Shown here in pieces: positions 1 through 5,337 of a DNA stretch of 7,451 bases (the stretch's first letter is position 1; each line of letters starts with the position of its first letter). Source of the stretch: Gammaproteobacteria bacterium. Lineage in GTDB: Bacteria; Pseudomonadota; Gammaproteobacteria; UBA9214. The DNA is taken from contig DAOVYA010000067.1 of the NCBI GenBank assembly GCA_030635865.1, forward strand, positions 1 to 7,451, in the 5' to 3' direction. The position numbers were made by a program, and so were the translations under genes. The notes below the pieces were generated by a model, which was not told the origin of the DNA, did not search any database, and saw nothing but the letters and a program-made list of their open reading frames with translations.

Positions 1-11
1 GGTTCCTTGGG

Positions 12-46
12 AAAAGCCGGCTGACGGAAGGGCTCCGTCAGCCGGC
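12..46 (-). terminator. Intrinsic terminator of the yciB-yciI-bolA-parvulin operon
   Basis: A perfect 13-bp stem (GCCGGCTGACGGA at 16-28 pairing with 34-46) encloses a 5-nt loop. Read on the minus strand it is followed directly by TTTT (complement of 12-15). It lies 7 bp past the stop codon of the parvulin gene. The U tract is short, but the stem is long and GC-rich. On the plus strand no T run follows, so it probably acts in one direction only. Confidence 0.85.
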
Positions 47-53
47 ACAGGTC

Positions 54-920
54 TTATTCCCCGCTAAGCTGTATGTCTGCCGTGGTCTTGATCTCGTTGA
101 TATGCGCCTGCAGCTTCTGGTTGGCGATCAACAGTTTCAGACGTGCCTTAACGTCATCAAACGGTGGTGGTGTGAGATCCCGTACATCATCCAGGATGAT
201 GACATGCCAGCCAAACTGTGTTTCCACCGGCTCCTTGGTGTAGCTGCCGGTTTCAAGTGCTGCCGCGGCGTCCGAGAATGGTTTGACCATCTGGCCGGGT
301 GCAAACCAGCCCAGCTTTCCACCACTTTTGCCGGAAGGACCCGTGGATTTTTCCATGGCGAGTTCGGAGAAGTCTGCGCCCTTATCGAGAGAGACTATGA
401 CATCAACGGCTTCATCCTGTGATTTCAGGAGAATGTGGCGGGCATTGTATTCCTTTCCGGCTTGCCCCATCTTTTCGTTATACACTTCCTGGGCTTCTTC
501 ATCACTGGTTTCATGGGCCTTTATGAAGTCGCTGATTGCCGCTCCGGCCAATGTCGAACGTCTCTGCTGGTCCAGCAGTGCAATAACCAGGGGCTGTGAT
601 ATCACGTCGTTCTTCTCTCCTTCCTGTCGCATGAGTTCAAGTGCGATCAACTCATTCAGGACCGTTGCTGGTGCGTTTGCATCTTCACCGCCACCCTGGG
701 GTTTGCGTGTTTTGGTATAGACATCGAGAACGTCCTGGGTGATGGGCGTACCATTGACGGTGGCCAGTACTTTTCCGCCGGGTGCAGGGGTTGATTCAAC
801 AGTCGTGCTGTTATCCTGGTCGTTTCCGGCGGTGTTTCCCTGGAGTGAGGTTTGCAGTTGATCGCATCCGCCAATAATGAGAACGGTTGCGAATAACGGT
901 AGTAGATTTCTATAGTTCAT
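54..920 (-). CDS. Parvulin-type peptidyl-prolyl cis-trans isomerase lipoprotein (PpiC/SurA-like)
   Basis: A 288-residue protein likely to catalyse prolyl cis-trans isomerisation and help fold envelope proteins outside the cytoplasm. Residues 1-19 form a lipoprotein signal: a short basic start, hydrophobic stretch, then lipobox IGGC with the lipidated Cys at 19. Asp at +2 (Cys-Asp-Gln) matches the Lol-avoidance rule known from E. coli, so inner-membrane retention is inferred. A low-complexity linker (about 25-50) leads to a SurA-N-like helical region (about 50-145) and a PpiC domain (about 157-247) with the parvulin landmarks ARHILL (His162), GGKLGWF, and FGWHVI (His239). The reading frame stays open 76 codons upstream, but that part antisenses bolA and has no signal-peptide logic. 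The start at 920 has an AAGG Shine-Dalgarno sequence and puts the lipobox correctly. It is last in its operon, 31 bp after bolA. Confidence 0.9.
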   Translation of the reverse strand: MNYRNLLPLFATVLIIGGCDQLQTSLQGNTAGNDQDNSTTVESTPAPGGKVLATVNGTPITQDVLDVYTKTRKPQGGGEDANAPATVLNELIALELMRQEGEKNDVISQPLVIALLDQQRRSTLAGAAISDFIKAHETSDEEAQEVYNEKMGQAGKEYNARHILLKSQDEAVDVIVSLDKGADFSELAMEKSTGPSGKSGGKLGWFAPGQMVKPFSDAAAALETGSYTKEPVETQFGWHVIILDDVRDLTPPPFDDVKARLKLLIANQKLQAHINEIKTTADIQLSGE

Positions 921-951
921 TGTAGTTGCCTTAGTGGAAGTGGATTGGTGG

Positions 952-1224
952 TTAGATTTCATCCGGTGTCTTCGCCTGGATACTGAGTGCATGAATTTCC
1001 CGGTGCATGATATCACCGACGGCATCATAGACCAGGCGATGGCGCTGAATAAGGGTTTTGTCACGAAAAGCATCTGCCACGATGTGCACAATGAAGTGGC
1101 CGCCACCGCTGGCAGCACCCGCGTGCCCGGCATGCTTGGCGCTTTCATCGATGATTTCGAGACTTGCGGGGGCCAGTTCCCGTGCCAGGCGCTCGCGGAT
1201 CATTTCTGTGCGTGTGTCAGTCAT
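952..1224 (-). CDS. bolA: BolA family protein
   Basis: A 90-residue protein of the BolA family. These are small cytosolic proteins that pair with monothiol glutaredoxins, ligate or traffic [2Fe-2S] clusters, and in E. coli also affect morphology and stress regulation. The sequence is closer to BolA proper than to IbaG: MIRERL near residue 8, LEIIDESAKHAGHAG (about 22-36), GHFIVHIVADAF, the RHRLVYDAV helix, and the C-terminal HALSIQAKTPDE motif. Full length for the family. The start is one base past the yciI stop (TGA-A-ATG) and has an AAGGTG ribosome site about 10 nt upstream, inside the end of yciI, which suggests translational coupling. A second in-frame Met at residue 8 is possible but has less upstream support. 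Confidence 0.92.
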   Translation of the reverse strand: MTDTRTEMIRERLARELAPASLEIIDESAKHAGHAGAASGGGHFIVHIVADAFRDKTLIQRHRLVYDAVGDIMHREIHALSIQAKTPDEI

Positions 1225-1225
1225 T

Positions 1226-1525
1226 TCAGGGCAGCACCTTTCTGAAGGGTTTGACGGTTACCTTTTCGTAGACGCCGGCACTGATATAGGGGTCGTCATC
1301 CGCCCATGCCGTGGCCTCGTCCAGCGAGACAAATTCCGCAACAACCAGGCTGCCGCTGAAGCCGGCGTCACCGGGGTCCGGGCTGTCGATGGCGGGATGC
1401 GGCCCGGCAAGTACCAGGCGACCTTCATCCTTGAGTACCTGCAGCCGCTGTAAATGAGCGGGGCGTGCCTGCAGGCGGTCTGCAAGACTGTTGTCTTTAT
1501 CCTGACTGATGATGGCGTACAACAC
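1226..1525 (-). CDS. yciI: YciI family protein, GTG start overlapping the yciB stop
   Basis: A 99-residue YciI-like protein with a dimeric alpha-beta barrel fold (ferredoxin-like). The family has a conserved His-Asp pair and an unsettled enzymatic role. Landmarks: LYAIISQDK at the N terminus, RPAHLQRLQ with the conserved His24, [32 protein letters not shown], and the C-terminal [10 protein letters not shown]. The reading frame is open further upstream, but that part lies inside yciB in another frame. Family alignment places the start at the GTG (1525-1523), which shares its first base with the yciB stop (TAGTG) and is preceded by GAGGA about 9-10 nt upstream. This spacing and overlap imply translational coupling to yciB. 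Context gives no specific substrate. Confidence 0.93.
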   Translation of the reverse strand: MLYAIISQDKDNSLADRLQARPAHLQRLQVLKDEGRLVLAGPHPAIDSPDPGDAGFSGSLVVAEFVSLDEATAWADDDPYISAGVYEKVTVKPFRKVLP

Positions 1526-2067
1526 TATTTGTTTTCCTCGTCGGCTTCCATGTAACGGCCAAGGTAGAAGGCCTGTGCGAATACAAAGGCCAGGGTCAGC
1601 CCCATCATGCCGAACAGTTTGAAGTTCACCCAGGCTTCCTCGCTGTAGTTGTAGGCGACATAAATATTGATCAGCCCCATTGCAAGGAAGAATACGATCC
1701 ATGCCCAGTTGAGACGCCGCCATACCGGGCCGGGCACCGTGATGGCATGACCCATCATGCGTTCGACCAGGGGGCGCTCGCCGATAAACTGGCTGCCGAG
1801 GAAGGTTGCGCCGAATAACCAGTTGACGACTGTAGGTTTCCATTTAATAAAAACCGGGTCACGCAGGATGAGTGTCAGTCCTCCGAAGATGATCAGTATC
1901 GCCAGTGTAATCACATGCATCTTTTCAAACTTGCGGTGCTTCAGCCAGAACAGGCCGGTCTGCACAAAGGCAGCACCAATGGCAACGGCCGTGGCGACAT
2001 AGATGTCGTACATCTTGTACGCCACAAAAAACAGCAGGATAGGGAACAGGTCAAAAAGAAATTTCAT
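1525..2067 (-). CDS. yciB: Inner-membrane spanning protein YciB (IspZ, septation protein A family)
   Basis: A 180-residue polytopic inner-membrane protein. In E. coli YciB contributes to envelope integrity and interacts with elongation and division proteins; Shigella IspZ was named for a septation defect. Landmarks: [17 protein letters not shown] at the N terminus, [23 protein letters not shown] (about 44-66), [17 protein letters not shown] (70-86), [28 protein letters not shown], and [17 protein letters not shown] count about five to six hydrophobic segments (about 3-17, 22-41, 51-68, 78-94, 118-139, 148-170). The length matches the family. The start ATG at 2067 fits the conserved MKFLFD, although only a weak Shine-Dalgarno sequence is visible. 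It is the first gene of the yciB-yciI-bolA-parvulin operon. Confidence 0.96.
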   Translation of the reverse strand: MKFLFDLFPILLFFVAYKMYDIYVATAVAIGAAFVQTGLFWLKHRKFEKMHVITLAILIIFGGLTLILRDPVFIKWKPTVVNWLFGATFLGSQFIGERPLVERMMGHAITVPGPVWRRLNWAWIVFFLAMGLINIYVAYNYSEEAWVNFKLFGMMGLTLAFVFAQAFYLGRYMEADEENK

Positions 2068-2125
2068 GCATACAGCCCGTTTGTACTCGGTAATTTCCGG
2101 ACTTTTGGCCGGTCAAAGGAGCCGA

Positions 2126-2153
2126 ATGATAGTCTTTTTAGGCCCCTGGTGAA
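2126..2153 (-). promoter_or_regulatory. Candidate sigma70 promoter for the yciB operon
   Basis: On the minus strand a TATCAT -10 (2131-2126, 5/6 match) lies 16 bp after TTCACC (2153-2148, 4/6 match). Transcription would start near 2119, giving a leader of about 50 nt before the yciB ATG. The boxes lie between the MITE-like element and yciB, so the promoter would be independent of the element. The call rests on consensus matching only. Confidence 0.35.
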
Positions 2154-2171
2154 ACCTGGAAGCCCTTATAT

Positions 2172-2175
2172 TTAG
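2172..2175. repeat. Left copy of a 4-bp target-site-like direct repeat (TTAG)
   Basis: TTAG directly borders the left inverted repeat of the 2176-2306 element and is repeated as TTAG at 2307-2310. The sequence fits the YTAR target duplication known for the IS5 group of insertion sequences. Four bases alone are weak evidence, but the position at both ends of the inverted repeats adds support. Confidence 0.55.
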
Positions 2176-2306
2176 GGAACCCCTGATTTATACGTCATTG
2201 CGAGGAACGCAGTGACGCGGCAATCTCATCACGTCCGCTGCCAGCTTCATGAGATTGCCGCGCTTCGCTCGCAATGACGGAGTTTCATTAATAAATCAGA
2301 GGATCC
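2176..2306. mobile_element. MITE-like non-coding element (131 bp) with terminal inverted repeats
   Basis: The ends form a 16-bp inverted repeat matching at 14 positions: GGAACCCCTGATTTAT at 2176-2191 against GGATCCTCTGATTTAT read inward from 2306. TTAG flanks both ends. Inside are two further inverted pairs: CGTCATTGCGAG (2193-2204) with 2268-2279, and GCGGCAATCTCAT (2217-2229) with 2249-2261 around a 19-nt loop. There is no coding capacity. Known biology: such elements are moved in trans by transposases recognising the same ends; an IS5-group enzyme would fit the 4-bp YTAR duplication, but that is inference. It sits between the unknown 242-residue gene and yciB, with its right border on the former's stop codon. 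As RNA it could fold into a long hairpin that may terminate or stabilise that transcript. Confidence 0.7.
2193..2279. repeat. Nested palindrome of the dispersed GTCATTGCGAG type
   Basis: The core of the element is a long imperfect palindrome: CGTCATTGCGAG and CTCGCAATGACG are exact complements, as are GCGGCAATCTCAT and ATGAGATTGCCGC. The left arm is 6 bp longer between these blocks (12 nt at 2205-2216 against 6 nt at 2262-2267). I recall similar GTCATTGCGAG...GCGGCAATCTC sequences as dispersed intergenic repeats in many bacterial genomes; copy number here cannot be judged from one window. Confidence 0.75.
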
Positions 2307-2310
2307 TTAG
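2307..2310. repeat. Right copy of the TTAG direct repeat
   Basis: Identical to 2172-2175 and directly adjacent to the right inverted repeat. On the minus strand it reads CTAA and contains the TAA stop codon of the 242-residue gene, so an insertion here would have kept that stop codon intact. Confidence 0.55.
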
Positions 2311-3035
2311 TGCAGGGAACGATCGATATTCCATTTACGGTGGTATTTCTCCATCACTTTGCGAACAGGGGCGGGGTAATCGAGCGCATCCATTTGCTGC
2401 ATGCCCTCGGAAAAGAAGCGGGGTGCATCAGCCGGCAGGTTCCCGGTCAATACGGCAAAGGCGGTTTCCATCAGGTCTGTGTTGTGACTGCGTGTCGCAA
2501 CAATGCAGTGATTCAGTAATAACACGCGCCAGGGCCTGCCGGGGTTGATGGTTTCCAGGTCCTGGCTGATGACGGCCGGTACGGCATCGATAATCTGCCG
2601 GATAACCTCACTGAGCCCTTCAAGCGCTTGCGGCTCCCGGGTGTTATTCGCCGCCATGGCCACGGCGTCAACAACGGGCTCCAGTGTATCAATCAGTCCG
2701 CCCTGGCGTGCGATCCACAGGCCGATGTTGAGGAACAGGTCTACGAGGGCGTTTTTCTGTTCATGTAGCCCGAGTTTCTCTGCCGTGGCGGCGAGGTCCT
2801 CAATGAGGCGGATGGCATATTCCCCGATTTCCGTAATGTCTTCCGTGCCGGTGGCCCCGGCGTCACCCTGGACCCGGTGCATGACATCCAGCAGGCTGTC
2901 CAGGGCCTGGGCCAGGACGGGAAGATCGCTCTCCGCGTCTGCCTGCAGCCTGGTTTCGTCAGCAGTGTTGCAGGCTGCAACGATGTCGGTGATGGTTTGT
3001 TGAATGGACTGGATGTTCCCGGTCGCTATTTGCAT
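2307..3035 (-). CDS. Unrecognised 242-residue helical protein
   Basis: I do not recognise the family. The protein is predicted soluble: no signal peptide, no membrane segment, and long amphipathic stretches throughout. It is acidic in its N-terminal two thirds (DAESDLPVLAQALDSLLD at 33-50, TEDITEIGEYAIRLIEDLAATAEKLG at 64-89), suggesting a helical-bundle or repeat fold. A distinct C-terminal part (about 164-242) holds NPGRPWRVLLLNHCIVATRSHN and then an aromatic/basic tail, DAPRFFSEGMQQMDALDYPAPVRKVMEKYHRKW, that looks like a conserved motif block. The start is supported by AGGA 8 nt before the ATG. The codon pattern matches neighbouring genes, and competing frames lack such protein-like composition. 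It is divergent from rnm and separated from yciB by the MITE-like element, so shared transcription with yciB is uncertain. Confidence 0.85.
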   Translation of the reverse strand: MQIATGNIQSIQQTITDIVAACNTADETRLQADAESDLPVLAQALDSLLDVMHRVQGDAGATGTEDITEIGEYAIRLIEDLAATAEKLGLHEQKNALVDLFLNIGLWIARQGGLIDTLEPVVDAVAMAANNTREPQALEGLSEVIRQIIDAVPAVISQDLETINPGRPWRVLLLNHCIVATRSHNTDLMETAFAVLTGNLPADAPRFFSEGMQQMDALDYPAPVRKVMEKYHRKWNIDRSLH

Positions 3036-3115
3036 GGATTGTGTCCTGCTAAATGATAAGTGCTAATAATACCGGATTGCCGCACTGCAATGATGGCTCC
3101 TGTAGAATAGGACGG
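3036..3115. promoter_or_regulatory. Divergent promoter region between the 242-residue gene and rnm
   Basis: This 80-bp gap must serve both directions. On the minus strand TATTAT (3071-3066) is a 5/6 -10 box, placing a start near 3058 ahead of a good AGGA ribosome site. On the plus strand TAGAAT (3103-3108) is a 5/6 -10 box ending only 7 nt before the rnm ATG, which would make that message nearly leaderless. Neither has a convincing -35 hexamer at normal spacing. Treat the individual boxes as weak. Confidence 0.3.
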
Positions 3116-3961
3116 ATGACTACACAGTATGATTTGCACAGTCATTCAATTGCATCTGACGGCACGCTCAGTCCTGCCGAACTGGTGAGTGCGGCACATG
3201 CCGCCGGTGTGACTGTACTGGCACTGACGGACCACGATACCACGGAGGGTCTGTCCGGGGCGCAAGACCGTGCCCGGGACCTGGGCCTGCGGCTGGTTCC
3301 CGGGGTGGAGATATCGGTGAGCTGGCAGTCGCAGACAATCCACGTACTTGGCCTGAATATCAACCCGGATTGTACGGAATTGCAGGCAGGGTTGTCGGGT
3401 CTGCGCGAGTTTCGCAACTGGCGCGCCGAGGAGATTGGCCGGCGTTTGGCCAAGGCGGGAATCGAGGGGAGCCATGAGGGCGCCCTTGCGTTGGCAAAGG
3501 GCAGCATTGTCGGGCGTACCCACTTTGCCCGTTTCCTGGTCGGGCAGGGTCATGCCCGCTCGGTGCGGGAGGTCTTTAAACGTTACCTGGTCAATAACAG
3601 GCCCGGTTTTGTATCCGGCCAGTGGGCCAGCCTGGAAACCGCACTGGACTGGATTGCACGGGCAGGTGGTGTGGCAGTGCTTGCACACCCGGCCCGCTAT
3701 CGCATGACGGCAAGCAAGCTGCGCCGCTTTATCGGTGAATTCAGGGAATGTGGCGGGCTCGGCCTGGAGGTGGTGTCCGGCAGTCATACAAAAGACAACA
3801 TCAGCAGCATGGCTGCCCTGTGCCGCAACGAAAAAATGCTGGCTTCCTGTGGTTCGGATTATCACGGGCCAGAAAATCCGTGGATACAGCTGGGGCAACT
3901 GCCGGAACTGCCGGTTGGCTGTACACCGGTTTGGCAGAGTGAGCGCTGGCACGCCCATTAA
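3116..3961 (+). CDS. rnm: PHP-domain 5'-3' exoribonuclease / nucleotide-bisphosphate phosphatase (RNase AM, YciV family)
   Basis: A 281-residue PHP-domain metallohydrolase of the YciV/TrpH family. The E. coli member (RNase AM) trims 5' ends of rRNAs and also removes the 3' phosphate from 3',5'-nucleotide bisphosphates. Visible metal ligands: DLHSH (Asp6, His8, His10), Asp15, TDHD (Asp39-His40-Asp41), Glu65 in PGVEIS, His76 in IHVLG, GRTHFA (His136), AHPAR (His191), and GSDYHG (Asp248, His250). All expected PHP motifs are present, so it is probably active. The frame is open to an ATG at 3053, but the family begins at M-TTQYDLHSHS, so I take 3116; an AGGA lies unusually close (3 nt) upstream. 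It is followed by yciO after 23 bp, the same pair as in enterics. Confidence 0.94.
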   Translation: MTTQYDLHSHSIASDGTLSPAELVSAAHAAGVTVLALTDHDTTEGLSGAQDRARDLGLRLVPGVEISVSWQSQTIHVLGLNINPDCTELQAGLSGLREFRNWRAEEIGRRLAKAGIEGSHEGALALAKGSIVGRTHFARFLVGQGHARSVREVFKRYLVNNRPGFVSGQWASLETALDWIARAGGVAVLAHPARYRMTASKLRRFIGEFRECGGLGLEVVSGSHTKDNISSMAALCRNEKMLASCGSDYHGPENPWIQLGQLPELPVGCTPVWQSERWHAH

Positions 3962-3984
3962 TAACCTGTTTGCGTTTCCTGGTC

Positions 3985-4605
3985 ATGAGTCAATACTTAA
4001 AAATCCACCCGGACAATCCACAGCCCCGCCTGATTGCGCAGGCGGTCGATATCATTCGTAATGACGGCCTGGTCGTCTATCCGACTGATTCCAGTTATGC
4101 GCTCGGTTGTCACGTTGGTGACAAGCGCGGCATGGAGCGGATTCGCCAGATTCGTGCGCTCGACAAAAAGCATAATTTCACACTTGTTTGCCGTGATCTT
4201 TCCGAGATTGCGACCTATGCAAAGGTCGATAACAGTGCATACCGGCTGATGAAATCCCTGACACCGGGACCGTTTACATTTATCCTGCGGGCAACACATG
4301 AAGTGCCACGTCGCTTGCAGAACCCGAAGCGCAAGACGATAGGCTTGCGCGTACCCGCCCACCCGATCGCGCAGGCCTTGCTTGAGGCCCTGGGTGAGCC
4401 GCTGATGAGTTCGACCCTGATATTTCCGGGGCAGGAGTTGCCCGAGACCGACGTGGATGACATTCGTGAGCGGATCATGAACGAAGTCGACCTGGTCATT
4501 GACGGTGATCACTGTTGGCCGGAACCGACGACGGTCATCGATATGGTAGAAGGAGTGCCGCGTATTACGCGCCAGGGCCGCGGCGTGGCTGAAGGGATTG
4601 GCTGA
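3985..4605 (+). CDS. yciO: L-threonylcarbamoyladenylate synthase-type protein YciO (TsaC/Sua5 family)
   Basis: A 206-residue YrdC-fold protein very close to E. coli YciO along its whole length. TsaC/Sua5 enzymes make threonylcarbamoyl-AMP from threonine, bicarbonate and ATP for the t6A37 modification of tRNA. YciO is a paralogue whose role is less certain, and E. coli YciO does not replace TsaC. Landmarks: SQYLKIHPDNPQPRLI, VVYPTDSSYALGC (nucleotide-pocket loop), HNFTLVCRDLSE, TPGPFTFIL, VPRRLQNPKRKTIGLRVP, AQALLEALGEPLMSSTL, and the C-terminal PTTVIDM and RQGRG. The start at 3985 matches the family N terminus (MSQ...IHPDNP). A TTG at 3970 is possible, and neither has a clear Shine-Dalgarno sequence. 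The 23-bp gap suggests cotranscription with rnm. Confidence 0.94.
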   Translation: MSQYLKIHPDNPQPRLIAQAVDIIRNDGLVVYPTDSSYALGCHVGDKRGMERIRQIRALDKKHNFTLVCRDLSEIATYAKVDNSAYRLMKSLTPGPFTFILRATHEVPRRLQNPKRKTIGLRVPAHPIAQALLEALGEPLMSSTLIFPGQELPETDVDDIRERIMNEVDLVIDGDHCWPEPTTVIDMVEGVPRITRQGRGVAEGIG

Positions 4606-4632
4606 TGAAATCGGTGGCCATAAGGTTATAAT
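4605..4632 (+). promoter_or_regulatory. Candidate promoter with perfect TATAAT -10 for the M50 protease-trpS unit
   Basis: TATAAT at 4627-4632 is a perfect -10 box, with ATGAAA (4605-4610, 4/6 match to the -35) 16 bp upstream. Only six bases separate the -10 from the ATG at 4639, so transcription would start at or next to the start codon. No Shine-Dalgarno sequence lies between, which fits a leaderless message. The -35 overlaps the yciO stop codon. Confidence 0.5.
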
Positions 4633-4638
4633 CCGCCG

Positions 4639-5328
4639 ATGCTGGATCTCAGTCTTGTGCAAAAAATTGCTATTTGGATACCGCCGGTTTTACTGGGTAT
4701 CACCGTCCACGAGGTTACCCATGGCTGGGTAGCCAGCAAACTGGGTGACAAGACAGCCATGATGATGGGCCGCCTGACGCTCAACCCCCTGAAGCACATC
4801 GATCCCGTGGGGACGATCCTGGTTCCCGGTCTGTTACTCCTGCTACAGGCCGGTTTTATTTTCGGCTATGCCAGGCCGGTCCCGATCAACTGGCGGAACC
4901 TGCGCCAACCGAAGCGTGATATGGCGCTGGTTGCTGTTGCTGGCCCGGTGTCCAACCTGCTTATGGCATTTGCCTGGGCCTTGCTGGTTCGTGCCGGCCC
5001 AGTATTTGGCGAGGCGGGTATTGCACTGGTGTATATGGGCGTTGCCGGTATTTTTATCAATACGGTATTGATGGTTCTGAACCTGCTGCCCTTGCCACCG
5101 CTGGATGGCGGGCGCGTAATGACCAGCCTGTTGCCGGGGCCGCTGGCTTACCGGTTTAGTCGAATAGAACCCTATGGCTTCATAATATTGATTGTGTTGT
5201 TGGTGACCGGTGTGCTGGGTAAAATATTGTGGCCACTCATCACCATCATGATGGGCGCGCTGGCAATGCTAACAGGATTGCCGGGTGAAACATTCACGCG
5301 GCTGTTGTTTGCCTTACTCGGAATATAG
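4639..5328 (+). CDS. Site-2 protease-like M50 family membrane metallopeptidase
   Basis: A 229-residue polytopic protein of the small site-2 protease (M50) group, zinc proteases that cleave within the membrane; substrates of this subgroup are largely unknown. The zinc motif HEVTH (His24-Glu25-His28) lies in the first hydrophobic segment. The second catalytic motif, NLLPLPPLDGGR (148-159), carries the Asp156 ligand. Other group landmarks are GRLTLNPLKHIDPVGTILVP (44-63), FGYARPVPIN (75-84) and AVAGPVSNLLMAFAWA (99-114). Hydrophobic segments lie at about 10-30, 60-75, 97-118, 128-150, 180-192 and 198-212. No PDZ or CBS domain is present. The catalytic residues are complete, so it is probably active. 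trpS begins 9 bp after the stop, an arrangement I recall as common in proteobacteria. Start: ATG 4639 with no Shine-Dalgarno sequence but a -10 box directly upstream. Confidence 0.93.
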   Translation: MLDLSLVQKIAIWIPPVLLGITVHEVTHGWVASKLGDKTAMMMGRLTLNPLKHIDPVGTILVPGLLLLLQAGFIFGYARPVPINWRNLRQPKRDMALVAVAGPVSNLLMAFAWALLVRAGPVFGEAGIALVYMGVAGIFINTVLMVLNLLPLPPLDGGRVMTSLLPGPLAYRFSRIEPYGFIILIVLLVTGVLGKILWPLITIMMGALAMLTGLPGETFTRLLFALLGI

Positions 5329-5337
5329 GAGATCGGC

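Noticed and set aside
921..1148. N-terminal extension of 76 residues on the parvulin reading frame
   Set aside because: It overlaps bolA on the same strand in another frame, has no conserved content, and would bury the signal peptide. The ATG at 920 gives a proper lipobox and ribosome site.
1526..1843. Longer form of the YciI frame (205 residues)
   Set aside because: The extra part lies inside yciB in another frame and has no resemblance to YciI. The GTG at 1525 matches the family start.
2176..2306. CRISPR repeat unit or small RNA gene
   Set aside because: There is only one copy, with no spacer periodicity. The terminal repeats and TTAG borders explain the palindromes better as a MITE-like element.
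3146..3958. Long antisense open frame (270 residues) opposite rnm
   Set aside because: Frame opened by the GC-rich codon use of rnm; its composition is not protein-like and there is no ribosome site or promoter.
3997..4662. Long antisense open frame (221 residues) opposite yciO
   Set aside because: Shadow of a well-conserved gene on the other strand; no recognisable motifs.
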